Shown: positions 16,827 to 26,644, counted from the first letter of the stretch. The stretch is DNA of 64,000 nucleotides from Brenneria goodwinii (GCF_002291445.1 NZ_CP014137.1:2418001-2482000); one strand, 5' to 3'. Made by a program: numbers and translations. The notes: generated by a model not told the origin, from the sequence alone.

Positions 16827-18998
16827 TCACTCCATATCTTCGATAGCCTTGACGGAAATCCCCATTCGCTGCATACGCGATAGCAGCGTGGTGCGTTTCA
16901 AGCCCAGCTTGGCGGCGGCGCCTTTCGGGCCGGCGACGATGCCGTTGGTTTCCTTCAGCACCCGGATAATCCGTTGACGTTCAGACTCTTCATCATCATC
17001 TTCCATGACGGGCGACGGCTCCGGTACGCCTTTGGCCGCCGCCGGAGAAGGCTTGGGCGTGTCAAGGGGCGACAGATGATGCTGCAATTCAGCCAATTGC
17101 AAATTCAGCGTGGTGCCTTTCGTCAGGATCACGGCGCGCTCAATGACATTCTCCAACTCACGCACATTTCCCGGCCAGGGCAGCTTACTCAGTTGACGCA
17201 GCATTTCGGAAGGAATGCTATCTATGGTTCGGTTCATACGCCGTGCGATCTTGCGGGTAAAAAACTTCGCCAGCAGCGGAATATCTTCCGGCCGCTCGCG
17301 CAACGGCGGAATGACGATAGGAAAGACATTCAACCGGTAATAGAGATCGCTGCGATACTCCCGATCGGCCACCATCTGTTTCAGATCGCGATTGGTGGCG
17401 GCGATCAGGCGAACATCAACCGAAATAACTTTGCTGCCCCCCAAGCGCTCTATTTCGCGCTCCTGTAACACCCGCAACAGTTTCGGCTGAAGCTCTAAAG
17501 GAATATCCCCCACTTCATCCAGAAACAGCGTGCTCTTATCCGCCATCTCGAAACGCCCCTGCCGCTGACTTGTCGCGCCGGTAAACGCGCCTTTTTCATG
17601 CCCGAACAGATCGCTTTCCAATAATCCGGAAGGGATCGCCGCGCAATTCATTTTCACCATCCGTTTCGCCTTGCGCGGACTCAAACTATGGATAGCCCGC
17701 GCGATCAGTTCTTTCCCGGTTCCGGTTTCCCCCAGAATAAGCACCGTACTATCGCTGCCGGCCACCATTTCCACCTGTTCCAGTACCTGACGAATGGCGG
17801 CGCTACGGCCAATGATTTCACCAAAGGCGCCGTCGCCCTGACTTTGAATATGTTCCGTCAACTGTTCGGTCAGATAAAAATTTTCGTGGATCAGACTGTC
17901 TTTCAGGCGGGTAATTTGCTCATAGGCCAGCGCGTTATCCAGCGCAATCGCGATGCGCGACGCAATCTGACTCAGGAGTTTCATCTCTGCATCATTGACC
18001 GATAGCGCAATACCGTGAGCCAGTTCCAGCACGCCCAGCACGCGACTGCCGAAAGCCAGCGGCAGCAGGCAGGCATGATTTAATCCGCTGTCAAACCACT
18101 GCGCCAGATAACGTGGCTGACCGGGTTGGGTAATTCGATCCCCGTTATTGATGAGCATCGGCTTATTGTTGCGCATGACGTCCGCCGCCAGCGTATCGGA
18201 AAGCGCCTGTTCGCCTTCCCGCCACTGCGGCGCATGCCCTGAAAGGTAATGGGTGGCGTAATATTTCAGCGTCTTGTCGTCGTCATCGCTATCCCTGAAT
18301 GCCAGGGCCACAAAGTCGATATGAAAAAAGCGGTGGATCTCTTTTGAAATTTCCTGGGCCAGCGCTTTCAGCTCCAGTTTGGAAATAACGGTGTTAGTCA
18401 CATCAACCAGAATGCGGTAATGATCGCGTTCATGGCGTAGCGTCTCTTCTTCACGCCGCGCCAGCTCGCGTTCGCTGATATTCTCCAGCGCCAGCGTAAT
18501 CACACCGGATAGCGCCTGAAAAAAAGCGATTTCACTGTCATCGAACCGGCTGCCGTCCGTTTTTATGAACTCAATGCCCCCCAAAGCGCGGTGCGGCGTC
18601 AATAACGGCAGTTGGCAATAGTCGCTGAGTCCGGCGTAGGCCGGTTGATCCATCAGGTGGGGAAAATCGTGCTGGAAATGAACTTTGTCGCAATGCAGCA
18701 GCGTATGGGTATTCCATACCACGCCGCCCGGACCATCCAATAGCAGCAGGGTTTCTTCGTTACAGCGCGTTTTATTCGTGTCGCGGTCATGGTAATAAAA
18801 CGAAGTTTGATTATGCAGCGGATCGATCAATAAGAGATTGACCCGGCCAAACCGTACGACAGAAAAAGAGAGGCTATCCAGCACCTGCAACAGTGAATCG
18901 ATACTGCGCTGCTGCAACAATGTCTGCGACACCTTCAGCAAAGTGTCCTGCCACAGAATCGACAACCGTGATGGAAAATCCGTCAGCCTTATCGCCAT
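16827..18998 (-). CDS. fhlA: Formate-sensing sigma-54 activator FhlA
   Basis: Enhancer-binding transcription activator of the formate regulon, 723 aa (E. coli FhlA 692). The N-terminal 380 residues hold two GAF-like domains that sense formate. The central AAA+ domain has Walker A GETGTGKE, the sigma-54 contact loop GAFTGA, Walker B LFLDEVGD and an arginine-finger region. The C-terminal Fis-type helix-turn-helix is GPKGAAAKLGLKRTTLLSRM. Similarity is to FhlA over the full AAA+ region; HyfR, the E. coli hyf regulator, is a close relative, so either name could apply. It lies on the strand opposite hydN-fdhF and should activate both that operon and hyf. Confidence 0.93.
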   Translation of the reverse strand: MAIRLTDFPSRLSILWQDTLLKVSQTLLQQRSIDSLLQVLDSLSFSVVRFGRVNLLLIDPLHNQTSFYYHDRDTNKTRCNEETLLLLDGPGGVVWNTHTLLHCDKVHFQHDFPHLMDQPAYAGLSDYCQLPLLTPHRALGGIEFIKTDGSRFDDSEIAFFQALSGVITLALENISERELARREEETLRHERDHYRILVDVTNTVISKLELKALAQEISKEIHRFFHIDFVALAFRDSDDDDKTLKYYATHYLSGHAPQWREGEQALSDTLAADVMRNNKPMLINNGDRITQPGQPRYLAQWFDSGLNHACLLPLAFGSRVLGVLELAHGIALSVNDAEMKLLSQIASRIAIALDNALAYEQITRLKDSLIHENFYLTEQLTEHIQSQGDGAFGEIIGRSAAIRQVLEQVEMVAGSDSTVLILGETGTGKELIARAIHSLSPRKAKRMVKMNCAAIPSGLLESDLFGHEKGAFTGATSQRQGRFEMADKSTLFLDEVGDIPLELQPKLLRVLQEREIERLGGSKVISVDVRLIAATNRDLKQMVADREYRSDLYYRLNVFPIVIPPLRERPEDIPLLAKFFTRKIARRMNRTIDSIPSEMLRQLSKLPWPGNVRELENVIERAVILTKGTTLNLQLAELQHHLSPLDTPKPSPAAAKGVPEPSPVMEDDDEESERQRIIRVLKETNGIVAGPKGAAAKLGLKRTTLLSRMQRMGISVKAIEDME

Positions 18999-19814
18999 AA
19001 CAACCAGAATAAATCACCATGAACAACGTGGTTAATAGTGTAGGAGTTAACAGACAAAAATCCTATGTCGCCATGCCAATAGGTTGATCTGAATCGTACT
19101 TAAAAGACCTATTCCACACATAAGAAGCAGAACCCCTTACTCGTTTCAGTACGCCTTGAACGCCATGTTAGCGGCAACGGCGTCTGGCGCCATACTCAAA
19201 TAATTCTTATTGGTCATTTATCAATTAACATAAATTCCACTTTTACTTATCAAAACAAAACAATTACTCCCCATTTCGTTATTCTTATTGGATAAATAAC
19301 GAGCAGCGGTAATTACTTTATTTTGAATATAATATTTATAGCTGGACAGATGCATAATCTCTTGGTAGAGAGCGGGAAATTAAATTGGCATAAAAAAACC
19401 GGCAGAAGGTGGATTTTAAATAAAATTCTATTTACTGCTAATGTTGTCATTATCATAAGAAAATCTTATAATTTGGCGCAATGATATTGCCGCACAAAAA
19501 CCAATTTTTTCAACCTTTTGTTTTTTATCCCTTTTATTCATATCTTATCTAAAGATGTTTACGCCCATATTGCCCGCCATCGTCATGGTCAACTTATAAA
19601 CATGTTTTTTTTGGCATCAAGTTGCTATAATTTGCATCCCGTCACACAGAAAAAAACGGTAAAAGACAAGAATCAATGTAATATCAGGCAGTCAGACACA
19701 ACACCCAATAACAGTAAGGGCGTTGGATTAGTGCGTTCAAGGGATACGCATTGCTCCGCCACGCGACAATAATACTGTGTGTTGTCTGAGTCTATTCACC
19801 AACATGAGGTTAAT
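18999..19814. promoter_or_regulatory. AT-rich intergenic region with symporter promoter
   Basis: About 800 bases without a credible gene separate fhlA from the symporter. The region is strongly AT-rich. An extended -10 element, TGCTATAAT, lies at 19623-19631 about 185 bases before the symporter ATG and is the best promoter candidate on the + strand; no good -35 is seen 17 bases upstream, as expected for an extended -10 promoter. A 255-base frame at 19518-19772 overlaps it and looks non-coding. Confidence 0.45.
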
Positions 19815-21110
19815 ATGCAAAGGCAGAAGTTAGTTATACAGATAGCCGTCGCTATCATATTAGGGATATTTATTGGATGGCTGTGTCATCAATATCTTGA
19901 TGGCGGACGTGCGAAAGAAATTGCCTCTTATTTCAATATGGTTACCGACATTTTCCTGCGCTTGATCAAGATGATTATTGCGCCGCTGGTATTCGCCACG
20001 CTGGTTTCCGGCCTGGCCAGCATGGGAAATTCATCCGCGGTTGGACGCATTGGCCTGAAGGCCATGATCTGGTTTGTCACCGCATCCGTTCTTTCTCTGC
20101 TCATCGGCATGGTGCTGGCCAATTTCTTCCAGCCCGGCGCCGGTATGAATCTGGAAGTCCCAGCCAGTACCGCGCATGTCGCTACCGGCCTGAATACCGA
20201 TGGCTTTACGCTTAAGAGTTTCATCAGCCATATTTTCCCCAGAAGTATCGTGGAAGCGATGGCGAACAATGAAATCCTGCAAATTCTGGTGTTCTCGCTG
20301 TTCTTTGGTTCAGCGCTTGCCTACGTGAAACACAAAAACAAAAACGCAAGCGTAATCGCATCCACGATCGAAGAACTGGCCAAGATTATGTTCCGCGTGA
20401 CGGACTACGTGATGGGGCTGGCCCCTATCGCGGTATTTGCCGCCATCGCATCCGCCATTACCACTCAGGGACTGGGTCTGCTGTACGACTTCGGCAAGCT
20501 GATCGGCGAATTCTATCTTGGACTGATTATACTGTGGACGGTGTTGTTCCTGGTCGGCTATGCATTCCTCGGCAAACCCATTTTCACGCTGGGAAAACTG
20601 ATCCGCGAACCTACCATGCTGGCTTTCGCCACCGCCAGTAGCGAATCGGCCTATCCGAAAACCATGGAAGCGTTGACCAAGTTCGGCGTGCCAAAGAAAA
20701 TCACCAGTTTTGTGCTGCCGCTGGGTTACTCATTCAACCTTGACGGCTCAATGATGTATCAGTCTTTTGCGATCCTGTTTATCGCCCAGGCGTACAACAT
20801 TGATTTAAGCATGACGCAGCAAATTCTGATTCTGTTGACGCTGATGATCACCAGTAAAGGTATGGCGGGCGTTGCTCGCGCTTCCGTGGTCGTGGTTGCC
20901 GCCACGCTGCCGATGTTTAGCCTGCCGGAAGCGGGGATCCTGCTGATTATCGGTATCGACCAATTCCTGGATATGGGCCGTACCGCCACCAACGTCATCG
21001 GTAACAGCATCTCTACCGCCGTTGTCGCCAAGCTGGAAAACAGCATCGGCGAGCCGGAGGAAGAGGAAGATGAAGAAATTGAGTACGAAGAGGCCAATGC
21101 GAGCCGGTAA
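19815..21110 (+). CDS. Dicarboxylate/amino acid:cation symporter (DAACS family)
   Basis: Sodium- or proton-coupled transporter of the GltP/DctA/SLC1 family, about 432 aa with eight or so membrane helices and two re-entrant loops. Family signatures are the serine-rich ASSESAYP (HP1), GYSFNLDGSMMYQS (TM7), ITSKGMAGVARAS (HP2) and the substrate-binding DQFLDMGRTATNVIGNS in TM8. The C-terminal tail is highly acidic. The upstream frame begins at 19779, but GAGGT at 19806 positions the start at ATG 19815. The nearby racemase and LysR regulator point to an acidic amino acid such as aspartate or glutamate, possibly the D-form, as substrate; that is inference. Confidence 0.9.
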   Translation: MQRQKLVIQIAVAIILGIFIGWLCHQYLDGGRAKEIASYFNMVTDIFLRLIKMIIAPLVFATLVSGLASMGNSSAVGRIGLKAMIWFVTASVLSLLIGMVLANFFQPGAGMNLEVPASTAHVATGLNTDGFTLKSFISHIFPRSIVEAMANNEILQILVFSLFFGSALAYVKHKNKNASVIASTIEELAKIMFRVTDYVMGLAPIAVFAAIASAITTQGLGLLYDFGKLIGEFYLGLIILWTVLFLVGYAFLGKPIFTLGKLIREPTMLAFATASSESAYPKTMEALTKFGVPKKITSFVLPLGYSFNLDGSMMYQSFAILFIAQAYNIDLSMTQQILILLTLMITSKGMAGVARASVVVVAATLPMFSLPEAGILLIIGIDQFLDMGRTATNVIGNSISTAVVAKLENSIGEPEEEEDEEIEYEEANASR

Positions 21111-21133
21111 GTCATCGCTCGTATAACGCTTAA

Positions 21134-21168
21134 AACGGCGGCCCTGTAGGCCGCCGTTCTATTTTTAC
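21134..21168. terminator. Bidirectional terminator
   Basis: A perfect 10-bp stem, AACGGCGGCC (21134-21143) and GGCCGCCGTT (21149-21158), with a CTGTA loop, is followed by CTATTTTTA. It sits between the convergent symporter and LysR genes and can serve both. Confidence 0.85.
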
Positions 21169-21171
21169 CGG

Positions 21172-22062
21172 TTACTGCCGCCCCAGGCTTTTCACATAAC
21201 GCCAGAATTTTTCCGACGCCATGTTCAACTTGGTATCAAGCCGATAAATATAAACGCCCATCCGCATCACCGCCCTTTCCAGATTGATAATAGTGAGCGT
21301 TTTATCGTTCAATTCGTCCTGTATCGAATAATCCGGCAGCCAGGCAATCCCGTATCCCTGCTTAACCATCCGTTTAAGCAGGTCGCTCATTGAAGAAACA
21401 AAGGTGATGGCGAATTGATTGCTGTCGATACTGGCAAGATAACGGTTTACCTGACGCCCCATATAACTGTTATCCGTATAATTAAGTAAGGGAACAGCGG
21501 GCGTATTAATATCAAACAAGGGGTTGCCGGCGCTGTCGCATGCGCATACGGGATAGAGATGGGACTCCAGTATTTTGGCATGCATAAAAGGCTCGGACAT
21601 CAAATCTTCATTATAAAAAGAGAGGATAAAATCACTTCTTCCCTCTTTTAGATTTAAGACCGCCTCATCAACATCGATTGATTCAACATAAAATATCTTT
21701 TCCTGTGACTCCGGAACCTCTTTTAATAGTTCCGGCATAATAAAAATTGACAGAGAATGCGCGGCGGCGATAGTGATTTTATTTTTATAATGACTGCCGC
21801 CATGCAGCTTATTAAGCTGATACTCTAAGTCATCCAATGTATTACGAATATGGGCATGAAATACCCGGCCCTGCTCGGTTAACTGCAACGGCGAGGCGCT
21901 ACGGTCAAAGATATCGAAACCAATTGCCGTTTCCAACGCACGAATACGCCGACTGAATGATGACTGAGAAATATTCCGTTTTTCTGCCGCAATCGTAAAG
22001 CTCCGATACTCTTCCAGAGCGATAAAATCATAAAGCCATTTCGTTTCAATATTATTCAGCAT
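21172..22062 (-). CDS. LysR-family regulator of the racemase/symporter module
   Basis: LysR-type transcription regulator, 296 aa. The N-terminal winged helix-turn-helix spans residues 1-60 (EYRSFTIAAEKRNISQSSFSRRIRALE). The rest is a periplasmic-binding-protein-like effector domain. It lies between the symporter (convergent) and the racemase (divergent, 150 bases away), the normal layout for a LysR protein controlling its neighbours. In Acinetobacter the LysR protein DarR controls aspartate transporter and racemase genes in response to D-aspartate; this protein may be a functional counterpart. No direct evidence for its ligand is visible. Confidence 0.88.
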   Translation of the reverse strand: MLNNIETKWLYDFIALEEYRSFTIAAEKRNISQSSFSRRIRALETAIGFDIFDRSASPLQLTEQGRVFHAHIRNTLDDLEYQLNKLHGGSHYKNKITIAAAHSLSIFIMPELLKEVPESQEKIFYVESIDVDEAVLNLKEGRSDFILSFYNEDLMSEPFMHAKILESHLYPVCACDSAGNPLFDINTPAVPLLNYTDNSYMGRQVNRYLASIDSNQFAITFVSSMSDLLKRMVKQGYGIAWLPDYSIQDELNDKTLTIINLERAVMRMGVYIYRLDTKLNMASEKFWRYVKSLGRQ

Positions 22063-22114
22063 GATATTTCACCGCGTCTGTAAACCCAATAAAAGCATAA
22101 AGAACCGACATGCT

Positions 22115-22129
22115 ATGCAAATCATACAT
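22115..22129. promoter_or_regulatory. Possible LysR operator ahead of the racemase gene
   Basis: ATGC-AAATCAT-ACAT is a near-palindrome of the T-N11-A type used by LysR proteins. It differs by one base from ATGC-N7-GCAT, the site reported for the aspartate regulators DarR and AalR. It lies between the divergent LysR and racemase genes, about 53 bases from the LysR start and 83 from the racemase start. Found by eye, so tentative. Confidence 0.4.
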
Positions 22130-22211
22130 AGCGAATGGGAATTTAGCAATTCACATTGCGGGAGGATGTGCAATTATGCTTTCAGTTTCAAAACGCTAAA
22201 GGGCGATCGGC

Positions 22212-22928
22212 ATGAACAGTCTAATAGGTATTCTTGGTGGCATGGGGCCGGGCGCGACCGTTGACGCCATGCAAAAATTGATTAAAAACACGCCAGCCTA
22301 TCGCGACCAGGATCATATTCCGATGATTGCCGTTTCCATTCCGGATATTCCTGACAGAACAAAATGTATTCTTGACCATAGCGCGTCGCCGCTGGAAAAG
22401 ATGATCCAATATATGAAAATATTGGAAAATGCCGGCGCTGAGTGCATTATCATTCCCTGTAATACCGCACACTATTGGTTTAATGAATTAAAACTGCATA
22501 CTCATGCTGAAATGATCAGCATTATTGATGCAACCTGTGAGGTTATTCGAGACAAAAAGATAACCAACGTTGGATTATTGGCAACCACGGCCACCGTTAA
22601 AGCGAATATTTACCAGGACAATATAAGTAAAAGCCATATTTACTGCCATACGCCGACAGCGGCGGAACAAAACCTGGTGATGGAGAGCATTTATACCTAT
22701 AAGTCCGGCAACGCTCTGGCGGCCCATAATATACTTGCGCCGGTAAAAGATCGTATGTTGCAAGACGGCGTCGAAAAAATCATTCTGGGCTGTACGGAAC
22801 TCCCCCTTATTCTGGAAGGTGAAATACAAAAAACGCCGGAAAGCTATATTGACGCCACCGACGCGCTGATTAAAAAAACCGTCGAATGGTACTTCGCCCA
22901 CGCGCATAGAAACGAAGTGGCGGCTTGA
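22212..22928 (+). CDS. Aspartate/glutamate racemase family protein
   Basis: Cofactor-independent amino acid racemase of the Asp/Glu racemase superfamily, 238 aa. Both catalytic cysteines are present: IPCNTAHYW near residue 82 and LGCTELPL near residue 196, each followed by Thr as in aspartate racemases. The N-terminal GILGGMGPGAT is the family signature. It would interconvert L- and D-aspartate (or glutamate) in the cytosol. Placed divergently from a LysR regulator and near an acidic amino acid symporter, it probably lets the cell use an imported D-amino acid as carbon or nitrogen source. Confidence 0.88.
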   Translation: MNSLIGILGGMGPGATVDAMQKLIKNTPAYRDQDHIPMIAVSIPDIPDRTKCILDHSASPLEKMIQYMKILENAGAECIIIPCNTAHYWFNELKLHTHAEMISIIDATCEVIRDKKITNVGLLATTATVKANIYQDNISKSHIYCHTPTAAEQNLVMESIYTYKSGNALAAHNILAPVKDRMLQDGVEKIILGCTELPLILEGEIQKTPESYIDATDALIKKTVEWYFAHAHRNEVAA

Positions 22929-23038
22929 TGTACTCGTCATACTGTTAACTCGCTTCCATTTTTATTCCCTGCGGTTGCGCCACGCCCGCATTACCGCGCA
23001 TCATGACGTTTTTGTGACATTGAGTTACAGGCGAAACG

Positions 23039-23668
23039 ATGATTAATGTGGCGCTGATAGACGATCACATCGTTGTACGGTCTGGCTTTGCACAGCTTCT
23101 GGCACTAACAAATGACATTCAGGTGGTCGGGGAATATGCGTCCGCGGCGCAGGCATGGCCGTACCTTCTCAAACAGCCGATTGACGTTGCGGTTATTGAT
23201 ATCGCCATGCCGGATGAGAGCGGCCTGAGCTTATTAACCCGCCTGCGTCAGCAGCGTCCCGGCTTTCGCGCCATTATTCTAAGCATTTATGATACCAGCG
23301 CCTTTGTGCAAAGTGCGCTGGATGCCGGCGCCGGCGGCTATCTCACCAAACGCTGCGGTCCGGAGGAATTGGTTCAGGCCGTTCGCGTCGTCAGCGGCGG
23401 CGGGATCTATCTGTGTGCGGATGCGCTGCACGCCATACGCCACCAGCAGCAACCGCCGAAGGAGCTACTCGCGTTAACGCCGCGCGAACGAGAAATATTT
23501 ACCTTGCTAATCAGCGGGATGAGTGTGAAAAACATCGCGGAACAGCTCGCGCTGAGCCACAAAACCGTGCATGTCCACCGCGCCAATATCCTTGGCAAAC
23601 TACAATGCGATACCACGGTTGAGCTGGTGCACTTTGCTTTACAACATCAGTTGTTGGCAGGGAAATAA
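23039..23668 (+). CDS. uhpA: Response regulator UhpA
   Basis: NarL/FixJ-type response regulator, 209 aa, slightly longer than E. coli UhpA (196). The receiver domain has the acidic pair DD at residues 8-9, the phosphorylated Asp54 in VIDIAMPDESG, and the conserved Lys near residue 104. The C-terminal LuxR-type helix-turn-helix (LTPREREIFTLL...SHKTVHVHRANILGK) binds DNA. It is phosphorylated by UhpB when UhpC detects external glucose 6-phosphate. Four bases separate it from uhpB, so both are co-transcribed. In E. coli its target is uhpT; here the likely target is uhpC-afuABC immediately downstream. Confidence 0.92.
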   Translation: MINVALIDDHIVVRSGFAQLLALTNDIQVVGEYASAAQAWPYLLKQPIDVAVIDIAMPDESGLSLLTRLRQQRPGFRAIILSIYDTSAFVQSALDAGAGGYLTKRCGPEELVQAVRVVSGGGIYLCADALHAIRHQQQPPKELLALTPREREIFTLLISGMSVKNIAEQLALSHKTVHVHRANILGKLQCDTTVELVHFALQHQLLAGK

Positions 23669-23671
23669 TCC

Positions 23672-25243
23672 ATGTTTAGCCCCCGTTCAGCCGGAATGAT
23701 GCTGTTCCTGATTTTTTTCTATGGCTTGAGCTGGCTGGCGCTATGGACAATCAGTTTCTATCTGAGCAATAACGGCCAACAGGCGATCCTGCTACTGCCG
23801 CAAGGATTACGGCTGGCGCTGATGATCCTGCTGCCGCGTAAATACTGGCCGACTATCCTACTGTCTGAAATGGCGATTCAAGTCTGGCTAATCAGAGAGC
23901 AGCTTCAACCCCAGGTACTGATGTTGTTCTCCCCCTGGCTGAGCCTGCTGCCGGCAGCCATCACGCAGAAAATCTGGCGTCGCTATACCCTTTACTGGCA
24001 GCGTCTTCTGCTGTTGCTGGCCGCGCTGACGTTAAACAGCATCCTGCACGGGCTGGTTATCGGCCCCTTGCTACTTACGCAGATCACCCAGACCTTGCTG
24101 GCGACCTTTACCGGCGGCGTGCTATTGATCCCCTTCACCTATCTGATCCATGAGTATATCAAGCAACAGCATCTGCAAACCCTGTTGGCGCAGGCGCTTC
24201 CCGATCCGCCGCTGCGTACGTCGTTACTGATTTGGTGCTCGCTGATTTTCTTAATCAGCGTCTGCTTGCAAATCACCTTTACGCCGGAAATGGAGCGCCT
24301 ACTGCTCATTTTCGTTTTCCTGCCCAACGTCGTCATGGCCTATAAGTTTGGCTGGCAAGGCGGGGTGTTGTCCGCCGTACTGGGAAGCCTGATGATAACG
24401 ATCACCCGCCAAGTCAGCGGCGCATTTAGCGACTTACGCGAACTGGAACTGTTCCTGTCCACCCAGGCGCTATTAGGTATCGGGCTGGGGATCGCCATCA
24501 GTCGTCAACAGCAGTTGGCGCAGCGCTTGCAGCGCTACCGTCAACAATTGGAACAGGAGCTGAAAACCCGTCATCGGCTGATGGAACGCATTATTCATAC
24601 CGAAGAGGAAGTGCGTAAGGACATCGCCCGCGAGCTGCATGACGATATCGGGCAGAACATTACCGCGATTCAGATTCAGGCCATGCTGGTTAAACACGCT
24701 GCGCCAGAGGGCACGGCCCAGCAGGCCGCCGGACAAATCAGCGAACTGTCGCAGCGTATTCACCATACCACCCGACAGCTGTTGCGCCGGCTACGCCCGC
24801 CGGTACTGGACGAAATCGTGTTGGATAAAGCGCTGCGTCATCTAGCGGACGAGTTCGCGTTCAACGCCAGAGGAATTGGCTTCAATCTGGATTATCGGCT
24901 GCCCCAGCAATCCTATGACGATGTGGTGATGTTCACGCTTTACCGGCTGTTACAGGAACTGCTCAACAACATCAATAAACATGCCTTTGCCAGCCAGATT
25001 GACGTTTTGCTCTATCAGCGAAATGAGCTGATTACGCTGGAAGTGGCCGATGACGGTATCGGTATTCCAGCGGACAACGCCAGCGGTTTCGGTTTGCGGG
25101 GCATAGAAGAACGGGTACGCGCATTAGGCGGCAACTGGCAGGTTCAGGCGAAAACACCGCCTTCTCCCGCCGATGAACCGACACGACGTAAGGGCACCCA
25201 CATAATTGTTAACCTGCCCACAAAATTTAAACAAAAGGCCTGA
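23672..25243 (+). CDS. uhpB: Sensor histidine kinase UhpB
   Basis: Membrane-bound sensor kinase, 523 aa (E. coli 500). The first 280 residues form about eight membrane helices of the MASE1 type. A linker coiled coil leads to the HisKA_3 dimerisation domain with the phosphorylated histidine in ARELHDDIGQN near residue 322. The C-terminal ATPase domain carries the N box (LLQELLNNINKHAFAS) and G box (VADDGIGI, GFGLRGIEERV). It needs the transporter-like sensor UhpC for activation by external hexose phosphate. The gene overlaps neither neighbour but is 4 bases from uhpA. Confidence 0.92.
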   Translation: MFSPRSAGMMLFLIFFYGLSWLALWTISFYLSNNGQQAILLLPQGLRLALMILLPRKYWPTILLSEMAIQVWLIREQLQPQVLMLFSPWLSLLPAAITQKIWRRYTLYWQRLLLLLAALTLNSILHGLVIGPLLLTQITQTLLATFTGGVLLIPFTYLIHEYIKQQHLQTLLAQALPDPPLRTSLLIWCSLIFLISVCLQITFTPEMERLLLIFVFLPNVVMAYKFGWQGGVLSAVLGSLMITITRQVSGAFSDLRELELFLSTQALLGIGLGIAISRQQQLAQRLQRYRQQLEQELKTRHRLMERIIHTEEEVRKDIARELHDDIGQNITAIQIQAMLVKHAAPEGTAQQAAGQISELSQRIHHTTRQLLRRLRPPVLDEIVLDKALRHLADEFAFNARGIGFNLDYRLPQQSYDDVVMFTLYRLLQELLNNINKHAFASQIDVLLYQRNELITLEVADDGIGIPADNASGFGLRGIEERVRALGGNWQVQAKTPPSPADEPTRRKGTHIIVNLPTKFKQKA

Positions 25244-25246
25244 TAA

Positions 25247-25263
25247 CTAGGAGTTTTTCCTAG
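25247..25263. promoter_or_regulatory. Palindrome ahead of uhpC
   Basis: CTAGGA (25247-25252), GTTTT, TCCTAG (25258-25263) is a perfect inverted repeat in the 93-base gap between uhpB and uhpC. It could be an operator for UhpA controlling uhpC-afuABC or a weak terminator for uhpAB; there is no T-run. The rest of the gap is pyrimidine-rich on the + strand. Confidence 0.35.
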
Positions 25264-25336
25264 TCACCTAAAACCTTATCTCATCCTTTCTTACTTTCTT
25301 CCCCCTACTCTTACGCCATAGCCAATCGAGGTATCC

Positions 25337-26644
25337 ATGGACACGACAACGCTATCATCGACACAAATCAGCCTTCGTTACCGTTATTGGCGGCCGAGGC
25401 TGCTGATTTCGATGATCGTCGGATACGCCACATTTTATCTGACGCGGCGTAGCGTGAATTTCGCCATGCCGGTAATCCAGTTGGAATTAGGGCTGAGTAA
25501 AGACGATATCGGCCTGCTGGGAACGTTATTTTATCTGTGTTACGGCGCATCAAAGTTTATCTCCGGCATGGTGTGCGATCGCTGTCAGGTCCGTTGGTTT
25601 ATGGGCGTCGGGCTGTTGATTACCGGGATATTGAACATTCTATTTATCTTCTGCCAGTCGCTCGGCGGATTGCTGATTGTCTGGGCGTTGAACGGTTTTT
25701 TTCAGGGATGGGGCTGGCCGCCCTGCGCCAGGCTGCTGACCAGTTGGTATTCGCGCAATGAACGCGGCTTCTGGTGGGGATGCTGGAACACCTCAATCAA
25801 CATCGGCGGCGCGGCGGTGCCTTTATTGGCCGGCTATCTGGCTGCGGAATGGGGATGGCAGGCGGCGTTACTGGTGCCGGGGATCATCGGCATCGTTATT
25901 GGGCTGTGGCTGTGTTGGCAGCTATGCGACAAACCACAGCAGCAGGGGCTGCCGAGCGTTGGGCAATGGCGACGGGATGCGCTGGAAATCCGTCAGGAAC
26001 AGCAAAGTCCGCCGATGCCGATGCGGCGGATTCTGCGGGATACGATTCTGCGTAATCGGACCATCTGGCTGCTGGGGATTTCTTACATTCTGGTGTACCT
26101 GATTCGCATCGCCCTGAACGACTGGGGAAATATCTGGCTGGCGGAAAGCCACGGTTTCAATCTGCTCAGCGCGAACGCCACGCTATCCCTGTTTGAACTG
26201 GGCGGGCTGATAGGCGCGTTGTTTGCGGGCTGGGGATCGGATCTGCTGTTTCGCGGTCAACGCGCGCCAATGATCCTGCTGTTTTCATTGGGGCTGTTTC
26301 TGACCATGACCGCCCTGTGGCTGACACCGGTGCACCATGCTTCGCTGCTGGCGATGTGTTTTTTCAGCATCGGTTTTTTCGTTTTTGGACCACAGATGCT
26401 GATTGGCCTGGCGGCCACCGAGTACAGCCATAAAGACGCGGCCGGCACCGTCACCGGATTTCTGGCCCTGTTCGCCTATCTGGGCGCGGCATTGGCGGGT
26501 TGGCCGCTGGCGCAGGTACTGCAACACGCCGGTTGGTCTGGATTTTTTACCCTACTGGCGCTGGCATCCGCCTGCATCGGACTATTGCTGATGCCACTGC
26601 TGATGGCCGGCGTTAGCCAGCGGGAAACATTGAAATCGCTGTAA
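25337..26644 (+). CDS. uhpC: Hexose-phosphate sensor UhpC (MFS-type)
   Basis: Major facilitator superfamily protein of the organophosphate:phosphate antiporter group, 435 aa with 12 predicted helices. E. coli UhpC (439 aa) acts as the receptor that detects external glucose 6-phosphate and activates UhpB, with little net transport. The family motif YATFYLTRRSVNFAMP near residue 30 and GWGWPPCARLLTSWYS near residue 130 match UhpC better than UhpT. The context (uhpAB upstream, no further MFS gene downstream) supports the sensor role. It could also move sugar phosphates; sequence alone does not exclude that. Confidence 0.88.
   Translation: MDTTTLSSTQISLRYRYWRPRLLISMIVGYATFYLTRRSVNFAMPVIQLELGLSKDDIGLLGTLFYLCYGASKFISGMVCDRCQVRWFMGVGLLITGILNILFIFCQSLGGLLIVWALNGFFQGWGWPPCARLLTSWYSRNERGFWWGCWNTSINIGGAAVPLLAGYLAAEWGWQAALLVPGIIGIVIGLWLCWQLCDKPQQQGLPSVGQWRRDALEIRQEQQSPPMPMRRILRDTILRNRTIWLLGISYILVYLIRIALNDWGNIWLAESHGFNLLSANATLSLFELGGLIGALFAGWGSDLLFRGQRAPMILLFSLGLFLTMTALWLTPVHHASLLAMCFFSIGFFVFGPQMLIGLAATEYSHKDAAGTVTGFLALFAYLGAALAGWPLAQVLQHAGWSGFFTLLALASACIGLLLMPLLMAGVSQRETLKSL

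Noticed and set aside
19611..19625. Sigma-54 promoter ahead of the symporter (TTGGCATCAAGTTGC)
   Set aside because: GG and GC are 11, not 12, bases apart, and an extended -10 sigma-70 element overlaps it.
19518..19772. 84-codon frame upstream of the symporter
   Set aside because: It overlaps the likely promoter (TGCTATAAT at 19623), lacks a ribosome site and has no homology that I recognise.
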